NCBI GenBank assembly: GCA_019418025.1
Contig: DYCR01000009.1
Location: 1 to 58,958, forward strand
Direction: 5' to 3'
DNA length: 58,958 nucleotides
DNA from: Clostridiales bacterium
Lineage (GTDB): Bacteria; Bacillota; Clostridia; Oscillospirales; Oscillospiraceae
Positions within the stretch are counted from its first letter, which is position 1, and every line of letters begins with the position of its first letter. A model generated the notes under the pieces. It searched no databases. It was not told the origin of the DNA and was given only the letters and a program-made list of their open reading frames with translations. Positions 7,775 through 16,347 of the stretch are shown in pieces. The position numbers and the translations under genes were made by a program.

Positions 7775-8911
7775 TCATCCTTTCATGCGGTTTTGAATCC
7801 ACTGGGCGCAGCGCTGAGATGCATTTCCATCCTCTGCGATCCCCTTCTCACGTTTGAAATATTCCCATTTCCTGCTCTGCTGCTCCTGATCGTAGGCCCC
7901 GATCACCGCCGTCAGCTCCTGATTGCTCTGGGCCAGAGGGAAGGGCAGCTGATCAATGGGAAAGTAGAAATTCCGGCTCTGCTTATAGGATTCCATGTCC
8001 GTTGCAAACTGCACACAGGGTCTGCCGCTCAGGCCATAGTCAAACATGGACGAGGAATAGTCCGTGATGAGCATATCCACCGCCGCCAGCAGCTCCTGCA
8101 TGTCAGCATAGGCCGTGGCATCCACCACACGGTCCCCGTCATAGGCAAACAGCCCCGCCGATTTCTGCGCCGCATTGGGATGCAGCCGGATCAGCGCCGT
8201 CCACTGCCCGCCGAATCGGGCCTGACAGGCCGCCAGTACCCCCTCGGCATCCAGACCGTAGCAGTCCACAGAGCCGTCATCCCGAAACGTGGGTGCATAC
8301 AGCAGAAGCCTGCGATCCTCGGGAAGGCCGAAAAATTTCCGAACCGCTCCGGACAGCACCGAATCCTCCCGAAAGAAGATGTCGTTTCTGGGGGAGCCGT
8401 ACAGGGCGATCTCACCGTCATACCAGAAATCCTCCCGATAGATGCGGGTCATAAAATCACTGTTGGAGACGATCAGATCAATAAAGGAGGAGTCCTTCCT
8501 GCACTGGCGGACATAGCTTTCCGGCAGCTGCTCCTCGGCCGCCCTTTCAATGCACTTCAGGGCGAATCCATGCCACGTCTGCATGTAATACTGTCCGGAT
8601 TTCTTATAATGCGCACCGCCCCGGCTGTTGTCCACCCAGACCTTTGCCGTTGACAGCTCCTTCACCGCCTGAGGGGTGCCGAAGGGGACCGTCCGAATCC
8701 CCGCAGGCATCGGCTCCTCCGGCTTTCGTGTCAGCCACACAAGATCCAGTGCTTCTCCGCTCTCCAGCAGGGTCTGTGCGATCGCCTTGGGGTTGTCGCC
8801 AAAGCCTTTTCCGCCAAAGCTGGAAAACACCACCTTGTTTTGCCGGATGGGAAGCAGCCGACACAGCTTCCACACAAGCGCCGAGGCAAGCCTTCTCTGC
8901 CAATCAGTCAT
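7775..8911 (-). CDS. CDP-glycerol glycerophosphotransferase family protein (TagB/TagF-like)
   Basis: It transfers glycerol phosphate from CDP-glycerol to a lipid-linked glycan or primer. The 378-residue protein matches the catalytic GT-B-like domain of TagB/TagF: VVFSSFGGKGFGDNPKAI at the N-terminus, YYMQTWHGFALKCI with the catalytic His, SPRNDIFF, LLYAPTFRDDG with the conserved PTFRD, and MLITDYSSSMFDYGL near the end. It lacks the N-terminal glycosyltransferase extension of longer TagF proteins. The ATG at 8911 is chosen for its AGGAGG; it overlaps the flippase gene by eight bases. Whether it primes or polymerises cannot be told. Confidence 0.93.
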   Translation of the reverse strand: MTDWQRRLASALVWKLCRLLPIRQNKVVFSSFGGKGFGDNPKAIAQTLLESGEALDLVWLTRKPEEPMPAGIRTVPFGTPQAVKELSTAKVWVDNSRGGAHYKKSGQYYMQTWHGFALKCIERAAEEQLPESYVRQCRKDSSFIDLIVSNSDFMTRIYREDFWYDGEIALYGSPRNDIFFREDSVLSGAVRKFFGLPEDRRLLLYAPTFRDDGSVDCYGLDAEGVLAACQARFGGQWTALIRLHPNAAQKSAGLFAYDGDRVVDATAYADMQELLAAVDMLITDYSSSMFDYGLSGRPCVQFATDMESYKQSRNFYFPIDQLPFPLAQSNQELTAVIGAYDQEQQSRKWEYFKREKGIAEDGNASQRCAQWIQNRMKG

Positions 8912-10178
8912 GCTTTTCCTCCTCATGACGCAGCCTGTCCCGATGCAGCCAGATCACCGTGACCCGGAACAGCAGGATGGCAATTTCCGCTACACTGACC
9001 AGAATCGCCAGTGTGACCATGTTCATGCTGCCGCTGAGATAGAGGATGCCCAGATTGATCATGTGCAGGACAGAGCCGAAAATCACCGAATAGTTGGCAT
9101 ACTGCTTCAGTCCCATGGCGGTCAGCATGGGGAAACCCAAAATGTAGTTCGGCAGCGTGACCACCGCCACCGGAAGCATTGCCCTCAGCACCTGACCGGC
9201 AGGGCCGAAGTCTGCACCCAGCAGCAGCTTGCAGATGGGCTCCGCCCAGATGAAGCAGATCACGCACAGCAGTGTGATCACCGGGGTCAGCACCATCAGG
9301 ATCTTCTTGACCAGATTATAGTCCTTGTTGCGGACCATGTACGGATACAGGCTGTCGGAAATGGGCGAAAGCAGATTCTTCCCCGTGACGATCAGCTTGT
9401 CCGCAGCCGTGTAAAATCCGGTGGCTGCACCGGTTGCCGTGATCATATCCAGAATCACCGTGTTCAGGGACGTATAGGCCGTGGTGGCGATCCTAGAATA
9501 GAAGAACACACTGGAGCGCTTGATCGACCCAAGCACATCCCGAACACTGACCCTGCATAGCCGGATGCCAAACCGCTTGTTCAGATCATAGTACGCCGCC
9601 AGCATCGCAACACCGTTGCCGATGATGTTCAGCAGCGGAATGCAGTAAAGATCCTCCGGCTTTTTCAGAACGACGAAGATCGCAACGGTGAAGAAGCCGC
9701 GGATGGCCACCGTCCGAACGGTGATGGCCGTCATCTGCTCCATGCCCCGGTAAAGATAATCCGGCATCATCGAGGTGCAGACCGTAGACAGAAAAAACAG
9801 CAAAAACAGCGTTTTCTTCTCCGCCCATGCATCGATGAATTGGCACAGGATATACAGCACCGCCGCCGACAGCACCGCCAGAACCGCCTTGGAGATGGTG
9901 ACACTGGTGAGGATTTTATTCAGCATAGGCTTGTTATCCCGATTGGAGGCAACCTCTTCCGTTGCAGACAGCAGGAAGCCGAAATCGATCACCAGCTGGA
10001 AATAGACCATCACCGCCGTAGCTGCCCCGAGGATGCCGAACACCTCCGGCCCCAGGACCCGCGTCTCATAGGGGACGGCGATCAGCGCAAGGATATAGGT
10101 GGAAAACTGCAGGATCTGAAGCATCAGCGTGTTTTTCAGCAGCGTTCCATGATTTGATTTTAAGTGAAAACGAGACAA
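8904..10178 (-). CDS. Polysaccharide flippase (Wzx/MOP superfamily)
   Basis: A 424-residue membrane protein with about twelve hydrophobic segments, predicted to flip lipid-linked oligosaccharide across the membrane. The N-terminal stretch (LQILQFSTYILALIAVPYET, then RVLGPEVFGILG) is the Polysacc_synt signature of Wzx flippases. The start is TTG at 10178, preceded by AAAGGAT at good spacing; no better ATG exists upstream. It sits between the GT2 gene and the CDP-glycerol transferase, consistent with export of a repeat unit. Confidence 0.9.
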   Translation of the reverse strand: MSRFHLKSNHGTLLKNTLMLQILQFSTYILALIAVPYETRVLGPEVFGILGAATAVMVYFQLVIDFGFLLSATEEVASNRDNKPMLNKILTSVTISKAVLAVLSAAVLYILCQFIDAWAEKKTLFLLFFLSTVCTSMMPDYLYRGMEQMTAITVRTVAIRGFFTVAIFVVLKKPEDLYCIPLLNIIGNGVAMLAAYYDLNKRFGIRLCRVSVRDVLGSIKRSSVFFYSRIATTAYTSLNTVILDMITATGAATGFYTAADKLIVTGKNLLSPISDSLYPYMVRNKDYNLVKKILMVLTPVITLLCVICFIWAEPICKLLLGADFGPAGQVLRAMLPVAVVTLPNYILGFPMLTAMGLKQYANYSVIFGSVLHMINLGILYLSGSMNMVTLAILVSVAEIAILLFRVTVIWLHRDRLRHEEEKHD

Positions 10179-10196
10179 AGAATCGATCCTTTCTGT

Positions 10197-11189
10197 TTAA
10201 GCATTCTTTCCGCCGTCCTTCCATCGGAACAATGCAGAAACAAGTCGGTATTGCTTTGCTCCAATCAGCTTCAGCAGAAGCTTGTGCGAGGCTGACAGCT
10301 GGGACAAATACGGATTCTTACGCCAATTGGGAAAATGGGTCTGCATATATTGACTGAATTGGCCCAGAAGCTCCGCCTTGGGATCTGCCCGCGCTACCCG
10401 GACCGTTGCCGCCAGCAGGATATGATCCACCGCAAGCCGGCACAGCTCATCGCCGTAGCGCTCCCTGAGACCCTGCTGCTCAAACCAGCTCAGGATGTCA
10501 TCAAAGGCCTCCAAGATCTCCCGATTGCGCATGGGGTTGCTGCTGCGCATGATGGAGCCTGAACGCATATTGCGGTAAAAATACAGATGATCCGGCAGCA
10601 CCGCAATGGAGTCGGCCAGAGCAAACCACTTGCTGCTGGTGCGGATGTCCTCATACCACACCCGGCTCGGATAACGCACGCCCGAGCCAAGGATCAGCTC
10701 TCTGCGCCAGATTCTGGCCCACGCCGCCGGAAGCGCCAGCAGGAAATCCGGCTGACGGTTCAGCGAGAAGGGCTCGGGATATGCCTTGGAGATCTCCAGA
10801 GGCTCGTCATGCCCCTCCCCGTCGGTGCAGATGATCTGGAAGGAATAGATGTCTGCATGGCTTGCATCGATGGCATCGGACAAGATCCGCAGACTGTTGG
10901 GGGCGATGTAATCATCACTGTCCACAAAGAACACATATTCGCCCCGGGCGGCCTCCAGACCGCTGTTGCGCGCCCCGCCCAGTCCCTGATTCTGCTGATG
11001 GATCACCCGAATGCGCCGGGGATGCTCCCGCCCGTAGCGGTCACACAGCCCCGGGCAGATCCCATCCGTTGCCCCGTCGTCCACCAGAATGATCTCATAG
11101 TCATCAAAATCATTCGCCAGAACCGAATCCACGCACTGGCACAGGTAGTCCGCCACATTGTACACCGGAATCACAACACTAAACCGCAC
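10197..11189 (-). CDS. Family 2 glycosyltransferase
   Basis: A 330-residue GT-A glycosyltransferase, the only recognisable sugar transferase of the operon. It begins with SVVIPVYNVADYL and shows ILVDDGATDG, GLGGARNSGLEAARGEYVFF and the metal-binding VDSDD. The C-terminal part (RVWYEDIRTSSKWFALAD, with ED as the likely catalytic base) is typical of surface polysaccharide enzymes of the EpsJ/WchA type. The start is GTG at 11189 with AAGGAGTGAT before it, and this site overlaps the stop of the polymerase gene. The sugar donor cannot be predicted. Confidence 0.92.
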   Translation of the reverse strand: MRFSVVIPVYNVADYLCQCVDSVLANDFDDYEIILVDDGATDGICPGLCDRYGREHPRRIRVIHQQNQGLGGARNSGLEAARGEYVFFVDSDDYIAPNSLRILSDAIDASHADIYSFQIICTDGEGHDEPLEISKAYPEPFSLNRQPDFLLALPAAWARIWRRELILGSGVRYPSRVWYEDIRTSSKWFALADSIAVLPDHLYFYRNMRSGSIMRSSNPMRNREILEAFDDILSWFEQQGLRERYGDELCRLAVDHILLAATVRVARADPKAELLGQFSQYMQTHFPNWRKNPYLSQLSASHKLLLKLIGAKQYRLVSALFRWKDGGKNA

Positions 11190-11193
11190 AAAA

Positions 11194-12669
11194 TCACTCC
11201 TTATTTTCCTGAGAAGCTTCGGGATACCGCTTTACCTTTACCAAATAATACACCGCCGCCAGAATTGCCGACATGTAAAACGACGCATTGGGACGACGCA
11301 GGATCGCCGCGGTGAAATAGGCATGCACCAAGCACATGATCAGCGCAATGCCCCACGCTGCTGCATCCAGAGTGAAATACTGTCTCCAGTTTTTCCACAG
11401 CGCCCACACGATCAGCCACAGGAAGTATGCCAAAAACGCCAGCATCATTCCCAAGCCCACAATGCCGTACAGGAAATAGATCCCGTGGAAATCATTTTCC
11501 ACATCATAGATTTCCCCGTTTACGGTAAATCTGCCCAGCTCCAGACCAAACACCCGGGCACTGGCAGGTGAGTCATTCATCAGCAGCTTTGCAAACTGGA
11601 TCTTCTTGTATCGGGTTGCGGTGATGTCTTTGACATTATACGCATAGTCATAGATCTCCATGGTCTTTTCCACGCCGAAAAGCTCCACAAAGTCAGACGC
11701 ATATGTTTCGTAAATGGGGATCAGGGTCTTTCTCCATGCCTGCTTCCGGGCCTCCAGCTCCTCCTCAGACAGGGGCTGCTCCTGATCAAGCTTCGGCAGC
11801 TCTGCCTGCGCAACGATCTTGTCGATGGATTCCTGACGGTCCCCCTGCACCGATTCATAAGACAGCTGATGCACCATCATGGGCGACTGGTTCATAAACG
11901 CCAGAAACACAGCTACTGCCGCCGCAAGGACCAGAGACTGTCTCCATTTTTTGATATCCACGATCAGAATGGAAACTGCCAGCCCCAGTCCGATGCCGAC
12001 CATGCCCATATACGAAAGGCGGGGACCCAGAAAATACAGCGCCAGCATGCTGCCCACCAGTACGAGCCAGAAGGACCAGTGCTTCATACCCTTGCGCTGA
12101 AGCAGCAGGGTCAGTGCCACGGGGGGCAGCATCGTCAGGATGCAGCTCTGGGAGTTGGTGTTTTGAAACCAGCCGATGGTGCCTCTGCCGTCAGGATAGG
12201 TGTGGGGATCGGTGCCTGTCAGCACCGCAAGCACCTCCACAGCAAAAATGATCACAAGACATGTCAGAAAACCATACTTCATGGTGTCATAGCATCTGTC
12301 GTTGGCCCGGCACATGCTGATCAGGCAGAGGGCCGTAATGGGCATCTGCACCACACGGATGAAGTTAGCGATATCGGTAAACGGACTTTGATACCCCGCT
12401 TGGATACATGCAAAGATGTGTCCCGCAGCCAACAGCCCCAAGACACCGGCCATCACATAATACGCACGTTTATTTCGGCTGACCGAAAAGGCCGCCACGA
12501 CCGTTACCGCCAAAACGCCCATTCGCAGCGCCAGCGTCAGGGAATTGCCCATCCCCATCCTTGCCATCCAGAAAGACAGCACATCCATCACAGGCTGCAG
12601 CACAAACAAGACAAACACAAACGTCGGAAGTGTTGCGGTCAGCTTTTGTTTAAGACCATTCAATTGCAT
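11194..12669 (-). CDS. O-antigen ligase/polymerase-like membrane protein (first of two paralogues)
   Basis: A 491-residue integral membrane protein with about twelve hydrophobic segments and a large hydrophilic loop (about residues 285-400), the architecture of Wzy polymerases and WaaL/O-antigen ligases. First gene of the glycopolymer operon. The loop is charged and contains RKKIQFAKLLMNDSPASARV-like residues (YKKIQFAKLLMNDSPASARVF), near the position of the functional loop in Wzy/WaaL. The ATG at 12669 has GAGG six bases upstream; an in-frame opening to 12762 would cover the promoter. It is clearly related to the gene at 27713-29212: shared TGTDPHTYP/TGTDPYTYP, GHIFACIQAGY/GHVWACLQAGY and VENDFHGIYFL/PENDFHAIYYL. 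Confidence 0.82.
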   Translation of the reverse strand: MQLNGLKQKLTATLPTFVFVLFVLQPVMDVLSFWMARMGMGNSLTLALRMGVLAVTVVAAFSVSRNKRAYYVMAGVLGLLAAGHIFACIQAGYQSPFTDIANFIRVVQMPITALCLISMCRANDRCYDTMKYGFLTCLVIIFAVEVLAVLTGTDPHTYPDGRGTIGWFQNTNSQSCILTMLPPVALTLLLQRKGMKHWSFWLVLVGSMLALYFLGPRLSYMGMVGIGLGLAVSILIVDIKKWRQSLVLAAAVAVFLAFMNQSPMMVHQLSYESVQGDRQESIDKIVAQAELPKLDQEQPLSEEELEARKQAWRKTLIPIYETYASDFVELFGVEKTMEIYDYAYNVKDITATRYKKIQFAKLLMNDSPASARVFGLELGRFTVNGEIYDVENDFHGIYFLYGIVGLGMMLAFLAYFLWLIVWALWKNWRQYFTLDAAAWGIALIMCLVHAYFTAAILRRPNASFYMSAILAAVYYLVKVKRYPEASQENKE

Positions 12670-12729
12670 AGGTAACCTCACGTTTTTTGATAAAATACTT
12701 GTACAGATAGGCACAATAATATACGATAC

Positions 12730-12758
12730 ATTATAATACCGACAAATCCTCCTGTCAA
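12730..12758 (-). promoter_or_regulatory. Consensus promoter of the glycopolymer operon
   Basis: Minus-strand TTGACA (12753-12758), 17-base spacer, TATAAT (12730-12735), about 60 bases upstream of the polymerase ATG. Confidence 0.8.
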
Positions 12759-12808
12759 TCAAATGCCCTGTCAGGCCACAATAAATTCACACTTTTCCAA
12801 AAAAACAC

Positions 12809-12837
12809 TTGCTATTTCCATACCACTGTATTATAAT
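12809..12837 (+). promoter_or_regulatory. Promoter of tRNA-Leu
   Basis: TTGCTA (12809-12814), 17 bases, TATAAT (12832-12837), 13 bases before the tRNA. Confidence 0.75.
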
Positions 12838-12850
12838 ACATAAGCACCAT

Positions 12851-12937
12851 GCCGGTGTGTTGGAATTGGTAGACGAAGCGGACTCAAAATCCGCCGCTGG
12901 CGACAGCGTGCCGGTTCGAGCCCGGCCACCGGCACCA
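12851..12937 (+). tRNA. tRNA-Leu (anticodon CAA)
   Basis: An 87-base class II tRNA with encoded CCA. Acceptor GCCGGTG/CACCGGC, anticodon stem GCGGA/TCCGC around CTCAAAA (anticodon CAA, reads UUG), a long variable arm (GCTGGCGACAGC) and T arm GGTTCGAGCCC. Confidence 0.97.
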
Positions 12938-12968
12938 AAAGAGCAGCCATCGGCTGCTCTTTTTATTT
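12938..12968 (+). terminator. Intrinsic terminator of tRNA-Leu
   Basis: GAGCAGCC, loop ATC, GGCTGCTC, then TTTTT. Some read-through into sfsA, 20 bases further on, is possible since no separate promoter for sfsA is obvious. Confidence 0.9.
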
Positions 12969-12987
12969 TTATATACAGGTGATCACC

Positions 12988-13671
12988 ATGCATTATACAA
13001 ATATCCTGCCGGGGCGTTTCCTTTCCCGGCCCAACCGATTCATCGCCCACATTGAGATCGACGGACAGGTGGAGGTCTGCCACGTAAAAAACACAGGCCG
13101 CTGCCGGGAGCTTCTGCCCGAAGGCGCTCAGGTCTGGTGCCAGAGATCCGATAATCCCAACCGAAAAACAAAATACGACCTGATCTCCGTGAAAAAAGGC
13201 AGCCGGATCATCAACATGGATTCTCAGGCCCCCAACACCGCCGTCGGCCAATGGCTGAAAAGCGGCGGCTTGGGCGAGATCTCGGAGCTGCGCCCTGAAA
13301 CCAAGCACGGGGATTCCCGCTTTGACTTTTCCTTCGTCAAAGACGGCACCATCTGCTTTCTGGAGGTGAAAGGTGTCACTCTGGAAAACGAGGGCATCTG
13401 CGCCTTCCCAGACGCCCCCACCGAGCGGGGCGCAAAGCACATCCGCGGACTGACCGAGGCCGTTAAGGAGGGCTTCGGCGGTTACATTCTCTTCGTGATC
13501 CAGATGGAGGACGTTTTATACCTTCACCCCAATGACGCAACAGACCCCGCCTTCGGTGCCGCCCTGCGGGAGGCTGCCGAAAACGGGGTGCATGTACTTG
13601 CGATGGACTGCCGGATCACGCCGGATTCCATGACCCTGCGCAGGCCCGTGGAGGTCCGTCTGAACCGCTGA
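12988..13671 (+). CDS. sfsA: DNA/RNA nuclease SfsA family protein
   Basis: SfsA was named as a sugar fermentation stimulation protein; family members have an OB-like N-terminal domain and a nuclease-like C-terminal domain. The 227-residue product matches: LPGRFLSRPNRFIAHIEIDG, CHVKNTGRCRELL, SRFDFSF with a DxxF, and the nuclease core FLEVKGVTLENEG (ExK) followed by FPDAPTERGAKHI. Normal length. The ATG at 12988 is chosen over the GTG at 12979, because the GTG lies inside a near-perfect AGGTGATC ribosome binding site. It is convergent with the HAD gene, with five bases between stops. Confidence 0.95.
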   Translation: MHYTNILPGRFLSRPNRFIAHIEIDGQVEVCHVKNTGRCRELLPEGAQVWCQRSDNPNRKTKYDLISVKKGSRIINMDSQAPNTAVGQWLKSGGLGEISELRPETKHGDSRFDFSFVKDGTICFLEVKGVTLENEGICAFPDAPTERGAKHIRGLTEAVKEGFGGYILFVIQMEDVLYLHPNDATDPAFGAALREAAENGVHVLAMDCRITPDSMTLRRPVEVRLNR

Positions 13672-13676
13672 ACCAA

Positions 13677-14366
13677 TCATATCCTCTCAAGGAGCGCCGG
13701 CAGATCTGCCAGGCGCTCTATTTCATAGTCCGCAGAGATCCCCTCCGGCGCAGACCGATGCTCCGGATTGACCCAGCAGGTCCTGATCCCTGCACGGATA
13801 CCCCCCAGAATGTCCGATGTGGGGCTGTCTCCCACCATCAGGCACTGCTGCGGATCAAAGCCGGAAATCTGGGCAAAGCAGGCCTCAAAATACGCCTTGT
13901 CCGGCTTGTTGTATCCGATCTGCTCGGAAACGAATACCTGTTCAAAATAAGGATACAGGCCTGCGCTCTTCATGCGGCTGTCCTGAACCCTCCAAGTGCC
14001 GTTGCTTGCCAGAAACAGACGATACCGACCGAACAGCCTTTCCTTCACCGTCTCTTCCGCCCCGGGCAGGAAATAATGGCCCATCCCCAGAAGATTCTCG
14101 TAATTTCGCGCGACGCCGACAGGGTCCACCGGATGGCCCAGTTCTTCAAACAGCACCGCAAACCGATTCACCAGAACCTCCTCCCGGGTGATCTCTCCCC
14201 GCTCCAGCTGCTGCCAGTGCAGCTGATTGATCCGGCTGTATCGGGCGCAGATCTCATCGGTCGGCTCAACACCCGCCTGCGCAATGGCCTGCCGCACGGC
14301 GATATGCTCCGCTTTTTTAAAATCCAGAATGGTATCATCCAGATCCAGAAACAAAAACTTAACCAT
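13677..14366 (-). CDS. HAD-family phosphatase, YjjG-like pyrimidine 5'-nucleotidase
   Basis: A 229-residue HAD hydrolase with motif I FLDLDDTILD, motif II FLASNG, the lysine in NKPDKAYFE, and motif IV MVGDSPTSDILGG. The helical cap between residues about 17 and 85 is of the C1 type, and total length matches YjjG, a nucleotidase for non-canonical pyrimidine nucleotides. The start overlaps the end of rsmA by eight bases, so it is the second gene of that operon. Substrate preference is inferred from family only. Confidence 0.85.
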   Translation of the reverse strand: MVKFLFLDLDDTILDFKKAEHIAVRQAIAQAGVEPTDEICARYSRINQLHWQQLERGEITREEVLVNRFAVLFEELGHPVDPVGVARNYENLLGMGHYFLPGAEETVKERLFGRYRLFLASNGTWRVQDSRMKSAGLYPYFEQVFVSEQIGYNKPDKAYFEACFAQISGFDPQQCLMVGDSPTSDILGGIRAGIRTCWVNPEHRSAPEGISADYEIERLADLPALLERI

Positions 14367-15228
14367 TGCCCCTTCTCCTTACGATCTCGTTTGCAATGGC
14401 ACCGAAGGCAGGGATATCCAGAGTCTCTCCGCGTACACTGGGACTGAGCCCCACCGCCTCCAGAACCTCCTTCGCTCCGCCCTTGCCCAGCTCAGGAAAG
14501 CCGGAGGCAAGCCCGTTTTGCAGGGTCTTGCGGCGCATGGCAAAGCTGGACTTCACCACACGGAAGAACACCTTCTCGTCATCGATGTCCCAGCTGCGCT
14601 CCTTGCGGACCTTCAGCTGAATGACCGCACTGGTGACCTTGGGCTGCGGCAGGAAGCAGTGCGCCGGAACATCGAATAAGATCTCCGGCTCTGCATAGTA
14701 ATTACAGAAGATCGTAAACGCACTGTAATCGGCTGTACCGGGCTTGGCTGCGATCCGCTGCGCCACTTCCTTCTGGACCATGACCGTCACGGACTCAAAG
14801 CACTCTGCCTCTAAAAGCGCCGACAGAATCGGTGAGGTAATGTAGTAGGGCAGGTTGGCGCAGGCCATGGGGCGCAGCCCCTGAAACTTCTCCGCCACCA
14901 GTGCCTTGATGTCCATTTTCAGCACATCGTTCCAGATGATCTCCAGATTGTCAAACTCCCCCACGGTCAGCTCGAGGATCGGCGCCAGTCTCTGGTCCAG
15001 CTCCACGGCGCAGACCTTCTTTGCCCGCAGCGCAAGCTGCTGGGTCAGCGGGCCGATGCCGGGACCGATCTCCAGAACTCCGGCTGTCCCGTCCACACCG
15101 GCGTCCTCGGCGATCTGCTGAGGGACCCATGGCGCGATCAGGAAGTTCTGACCCTTGGCCTTGGAAAAATGGAATCCGTGCGAAGCCAGAAGCGGCTTCA
15201 TAACCTGTATATTACAAACTTCAATCAT
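14359..15228 (-). CDS. rsmA: 16S rRNA (adenine1518/1519-N6)-dimethyltransferase RsmA (KsgA)
   Basis: It dimethylates two adjacent adenosines in the 3' hairpin of 16S rRNA late in 30S assembly. The 289-residue protein shows KAKGQNFL at the N-terminus, the SAM motif VLEIGPGIGPLTQQL, and the NLPYYITSPIL motif IV of adenine N6 methyltransferases, followed by VMVQKEVAQRI and the FLPQPKVTSAVIQL region. Length is normal. The gene lies next to the 3D/G5 gene, as ksgA and yabE do in Bacillus, but rnmV is absent between them. Its ribosome binding site lies in a hairpin that also holds its promoter. Confidence 0.97.
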   Translation of the reverse strand: MIEVCNIQVMKPLLASHGFHFSKAKGQNFLIAPWVPQQIAEDAGVDGTAGVLEIGPGIGPLTQQLALRAKKVCAVELDQRLAPILELTVGEFDNLEIIWNDVLKMDIKALVAEKFQGLRPMACANLPYYITSPILSALLEAECFESVTVMVQKEVAQRIAAKPGTADYSAFTIFCNYYAEPEILFDVPAHCFLPQPKVTSAVIQLKVRKERSWDIDDEKVFFRVVKSSFAMRRKTLQNGLASGFPELGKGGAKEVLEAVGLSPSVRGETLDIPAFGAIANEIVRRRGNG

Positions 15229-15234
15229 AAAAAA

Positions 15235-15273
15235 TCCGCCTTTCTTCCGCTATGATAGCAGAAAAAAGGCGGG
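15235..15273 (-). terminator. Inverted repeat between the 3D-protein gene and rsmA
   Basis: Arms 15235-15253 and 15255-15273 are nearly complementary (TCCGCCTTTCTTCCGCTAT against ATAGCAGAAAAAAGGCGGG). Read on the minus strand the stem is followed by ATTTTTT, so it can end the upstream transcript. The T run touches the rsmA start codon, and the GGCGG ribosome binding site of rsmA is in the descending arm. Confidence 0.65.
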
Positions 15274-15280
15274 TTTGCAA
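15252..15280 (-). promoter_or_regulatory. Promoter of rsmA inside the hairpin
   Basis: Minus-strand TTGCAA (15275-15280), 17 bases, TATCAT (15252-15257). A start about seven bases downstream would give a leader of under 20 bases. Confidence 0.55.
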
Positions 15281-15288
15281 CCAAATTA

Positions 15289-16347
15289 TCAGCCCAGGAT
15301 GTAAACCTGACAGTCACGCGCGCCAAACTGCACGCACTCTGCCACGGTGTCAAAGTAAAGATCCACACGGTTGCCGCTGATGTAGTCAGGATTGCCGGTA
15401 TCCTCGGCAGTCGCTACACCGTAAACATATTCGCCGTCGTTGGAGACGATGAACATCCGGGTGCCATAGGGGATCACACTGGGGTCTACCGCGATGGCAC
15501 CGACCCGTGCGATGGTCCCCGTCGCCGTGATGCCGGGGCGTCCCCAGCCCTCGGTGCTGTAAGCCGTTGCCAGAACGTTCTTCACACCGGTGTAGGTCAG
15601 GACCTCTCCTGTCTCGGTGGTGATGATGCCGTCACCGATGGTGAGCTTGCCTGCCTCTCCGGCAGGAGCGCCGGTGCCCACACGGATGACCTGCGTAACG
15701 GCCTCCGTGACCACCTCACTGGAAAGTGTTCTGCGGCCGACCTCTTCGTTGTTGATGTACATGACTTCTTCTTCGATGCGGGACTCTCCATCGACACCTG
15801 CGGTGATGACCTCCTCCTCGCCCTCGGCAAGGGTATCGTCATAGGTGTACTCCGTTTTGAACGGAACGGTCTTGGAGTAAGTCTCGGTGGCGTAGTGTCT
15901 GCGGCTGATGGCGATTTCCATGCCGTCGTAGGTCTGTGCAGTCAGCGCAGGGGACACGGTATCATTGCTGCCGACGGAAATGTTCATCCGATCCAGCAGC
16001 TGCTGAACGGTTTCGCCGTAGGTGCCGGTCTTTAAAATCTGACCGCCATTGTCGATCGTGACCATCTGAATCCGCTGAACATAGATTTCAGAGTAATCAC
16101 CGCTCTCCTGTGTTGTATAGGTATCATCCTTGCCCAGTGCCAAGCCGGCCTGATCCAAAACATCCACCGGATTGGTTGCGTCGGTGCTGATGATCAGCAC
16201 ACGATCCCCATCGGTGATCCGATAGGTATTCTTTGCTTCAGCAGACAGAGAAAAGACCGCGACCATCGCCACGGCAATCAACATAACCGCAAGAACACGG
16301 TTAAAACGCTTTCCCTTAGAGAAAAATAATTGCTGTAATCTGCGCAA
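15289..16347 (-). CDS. Cell-wall protein with DUF348, G5 and 3D domains (YabE-like)
   Basis: A 352-residue exported protein. A basic N-terminus and membrane segment (about 17-38, ending in SLSAEAK) is followed by ubiquitin-like DUF348 sequence (about 40-140), a G5 domain (about 150-225, with YDDTLAEGEEEVITAGVDGE) and a C-terminal 3D domain (about 255-350). The 3D domain shows ATAYSTEGWGRPGITATG, AVDPSVIPYGTRMFI and EDTG with DLYFDT, the three Asp that name it. 3D domains occur in peptidoglycan-cleaving proteins related to MltA and resuscitation factors. The start is TTG at 16347 behind an optimal AAAGGAGGT. Synteny with rsmA matches Bacillus yabE-ksgA. Confidence 0.92.
   Translation of the reverse strand: MRRLQQLFFSKGKRFNRVLAVMLIAVAMVAVFSLSAEAKNTYRITDGDRVLIISTDATNPVDVLDQAGLALGKDDTYTTQESGDYSEIYVQRIQMVTIDNGGQILKTGTYGETVQQLLDRMNISVGSNDTVSPALTAQTYDGMEIAISRRHYATETYSKTVPFKTEYTYDDTLAEGEEEVITAGVDGESRIEEEVMYINNEEVGRRTLSSEVVTEAVTQVIRVGTGAPAGEAGKLTIGDGIITTETGEVLTYTGVKNVLATAYSTEGWGRPGITATGTIARVGAIAVDPSVIPYGTRMFIVSNDGEYVYGVATAEDTGNPDYISGNRVDLYFDTVAECVQFGARDCQVYILG

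Noticed and set aside
11194..12762. Longer N-terminus of the first polymerase starting at 12762
   Set aside because: The extension would contain the operon promoter, and a good ribosome binding site precedes the ATG at 12669.
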